A stretch of DNA of 5,660 nt from Muribaculaceae bacterium (GTDB lineage Bacteria > Bacteroidota > Bacteroidia > Bacteroidales > Muribaculaceae). Where the stretch lies: the NCBI GenBank assembly GCA_009775365.1, contig VSPM01000113.1:1-5660 (forward strand), read 5' to 3'. Under the pieces are notes generated by a model that saw nothing but the letters and a program-made list of their open reading frames with translations, did not search any database and was not told the origin of the DNA. Of this stretch, positions 5,598 through 5,660 are shown in pieces. Each line of letters opens with the position of its first letter. Positions within the stretch are counted from its first letter, which is position 1. The translations under genes were made by a program, and so were the position numbers.

Positions 5598-5660
5598 TCA
5601 GAATCCATAATTTTTAAGAAGCGTTATCAAATATTTAGGATTCCAGGAAGCGCATCTGAG
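5598..5660 (-). other. Right-edge open frame, possible C-terminus of a minus-strand gene
   Basis: A minus-strand frame enters from the right edge and ends at a TGA (5598-5600), giving 20 residues that end in PKYLITLLKNYGF. It could be the C-terminus of a gene outside the window, but the two other minus-strand frames also stop within about 35-50 bases, so no frame is favoured. From 5518 to 5597 I see only short reading frames, such as a 19-codon plus-strand one at 5521-5580, with no supporting start signal. Confidence 0.2.

Overview
The window looks like a chromosomal segment of a Bacteroidota bacterium, most likely order Bacteroidales. Two things suggest this. Promoter-like elements fit the Bacteroidota consensus (TTTG, then a spacer of about 20 bp, then TAnnTTTG) and not the E. 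coli type. Gene starts are preceded by A-rich stretches instead of clear Shine-Dalgarno sequences. The DnaB and MenA sequences have the general look of that group, but no database search was possible, so the order-level placement is an inference.

Layout. Bases 1-93 carry no gene I can assign. A promoter-like -7 box (94-101) precedes five plus-strand genes that probably form one transcription unit ending at a strong intrinsic terminator at 4855-4887. They are an ADP-ribosylglycohydrolase family protein (156-1112), MenA (1149-2042), an AlkD-type DNA alkylation repair glycosylase (2057-2875), the replicative helicase DnaB (2875-4419, sharing one base with alkD), and a 73-residue single-span membrane protein of unknown function (4510-4731). 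The stretch 4732-5050 has no gene; it holds small hairpins, that terminator, and a long hairpin on the opposite strand. On the minus strand, rpmH (ribosomal protein L34, 5051-5206) has a textbook Bacteroidota promoter at 5243-5274 and a 19-bp stem just after its stop codon. The right end (5314-5660) holds one unrecognised minus-strand reading frame and the edge of another, both doubtful.

How the genes work together. MenA makes menaquinone for respiration. AlkD, DnaB and L34 serve DNA repair, replication and translation. The ADP-ribosylglycohydrolase would remove ADP-ribose from a protein or nucleic acid target. Most of the window is housekeeping. The least ordinary parts are the divergent active-site motifs of the ADP-ribosylglycohydrolase, its linkage with a DNA glycosylase and the replicative helicase, a 12-base sequence repeated exactly at the menA and alkD start codons, and a DnaB tail ending in Ile-Pro-Phe like the SSB interaction tip. 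I see no mobile element, CRISPR array, tRNA or rRNA.
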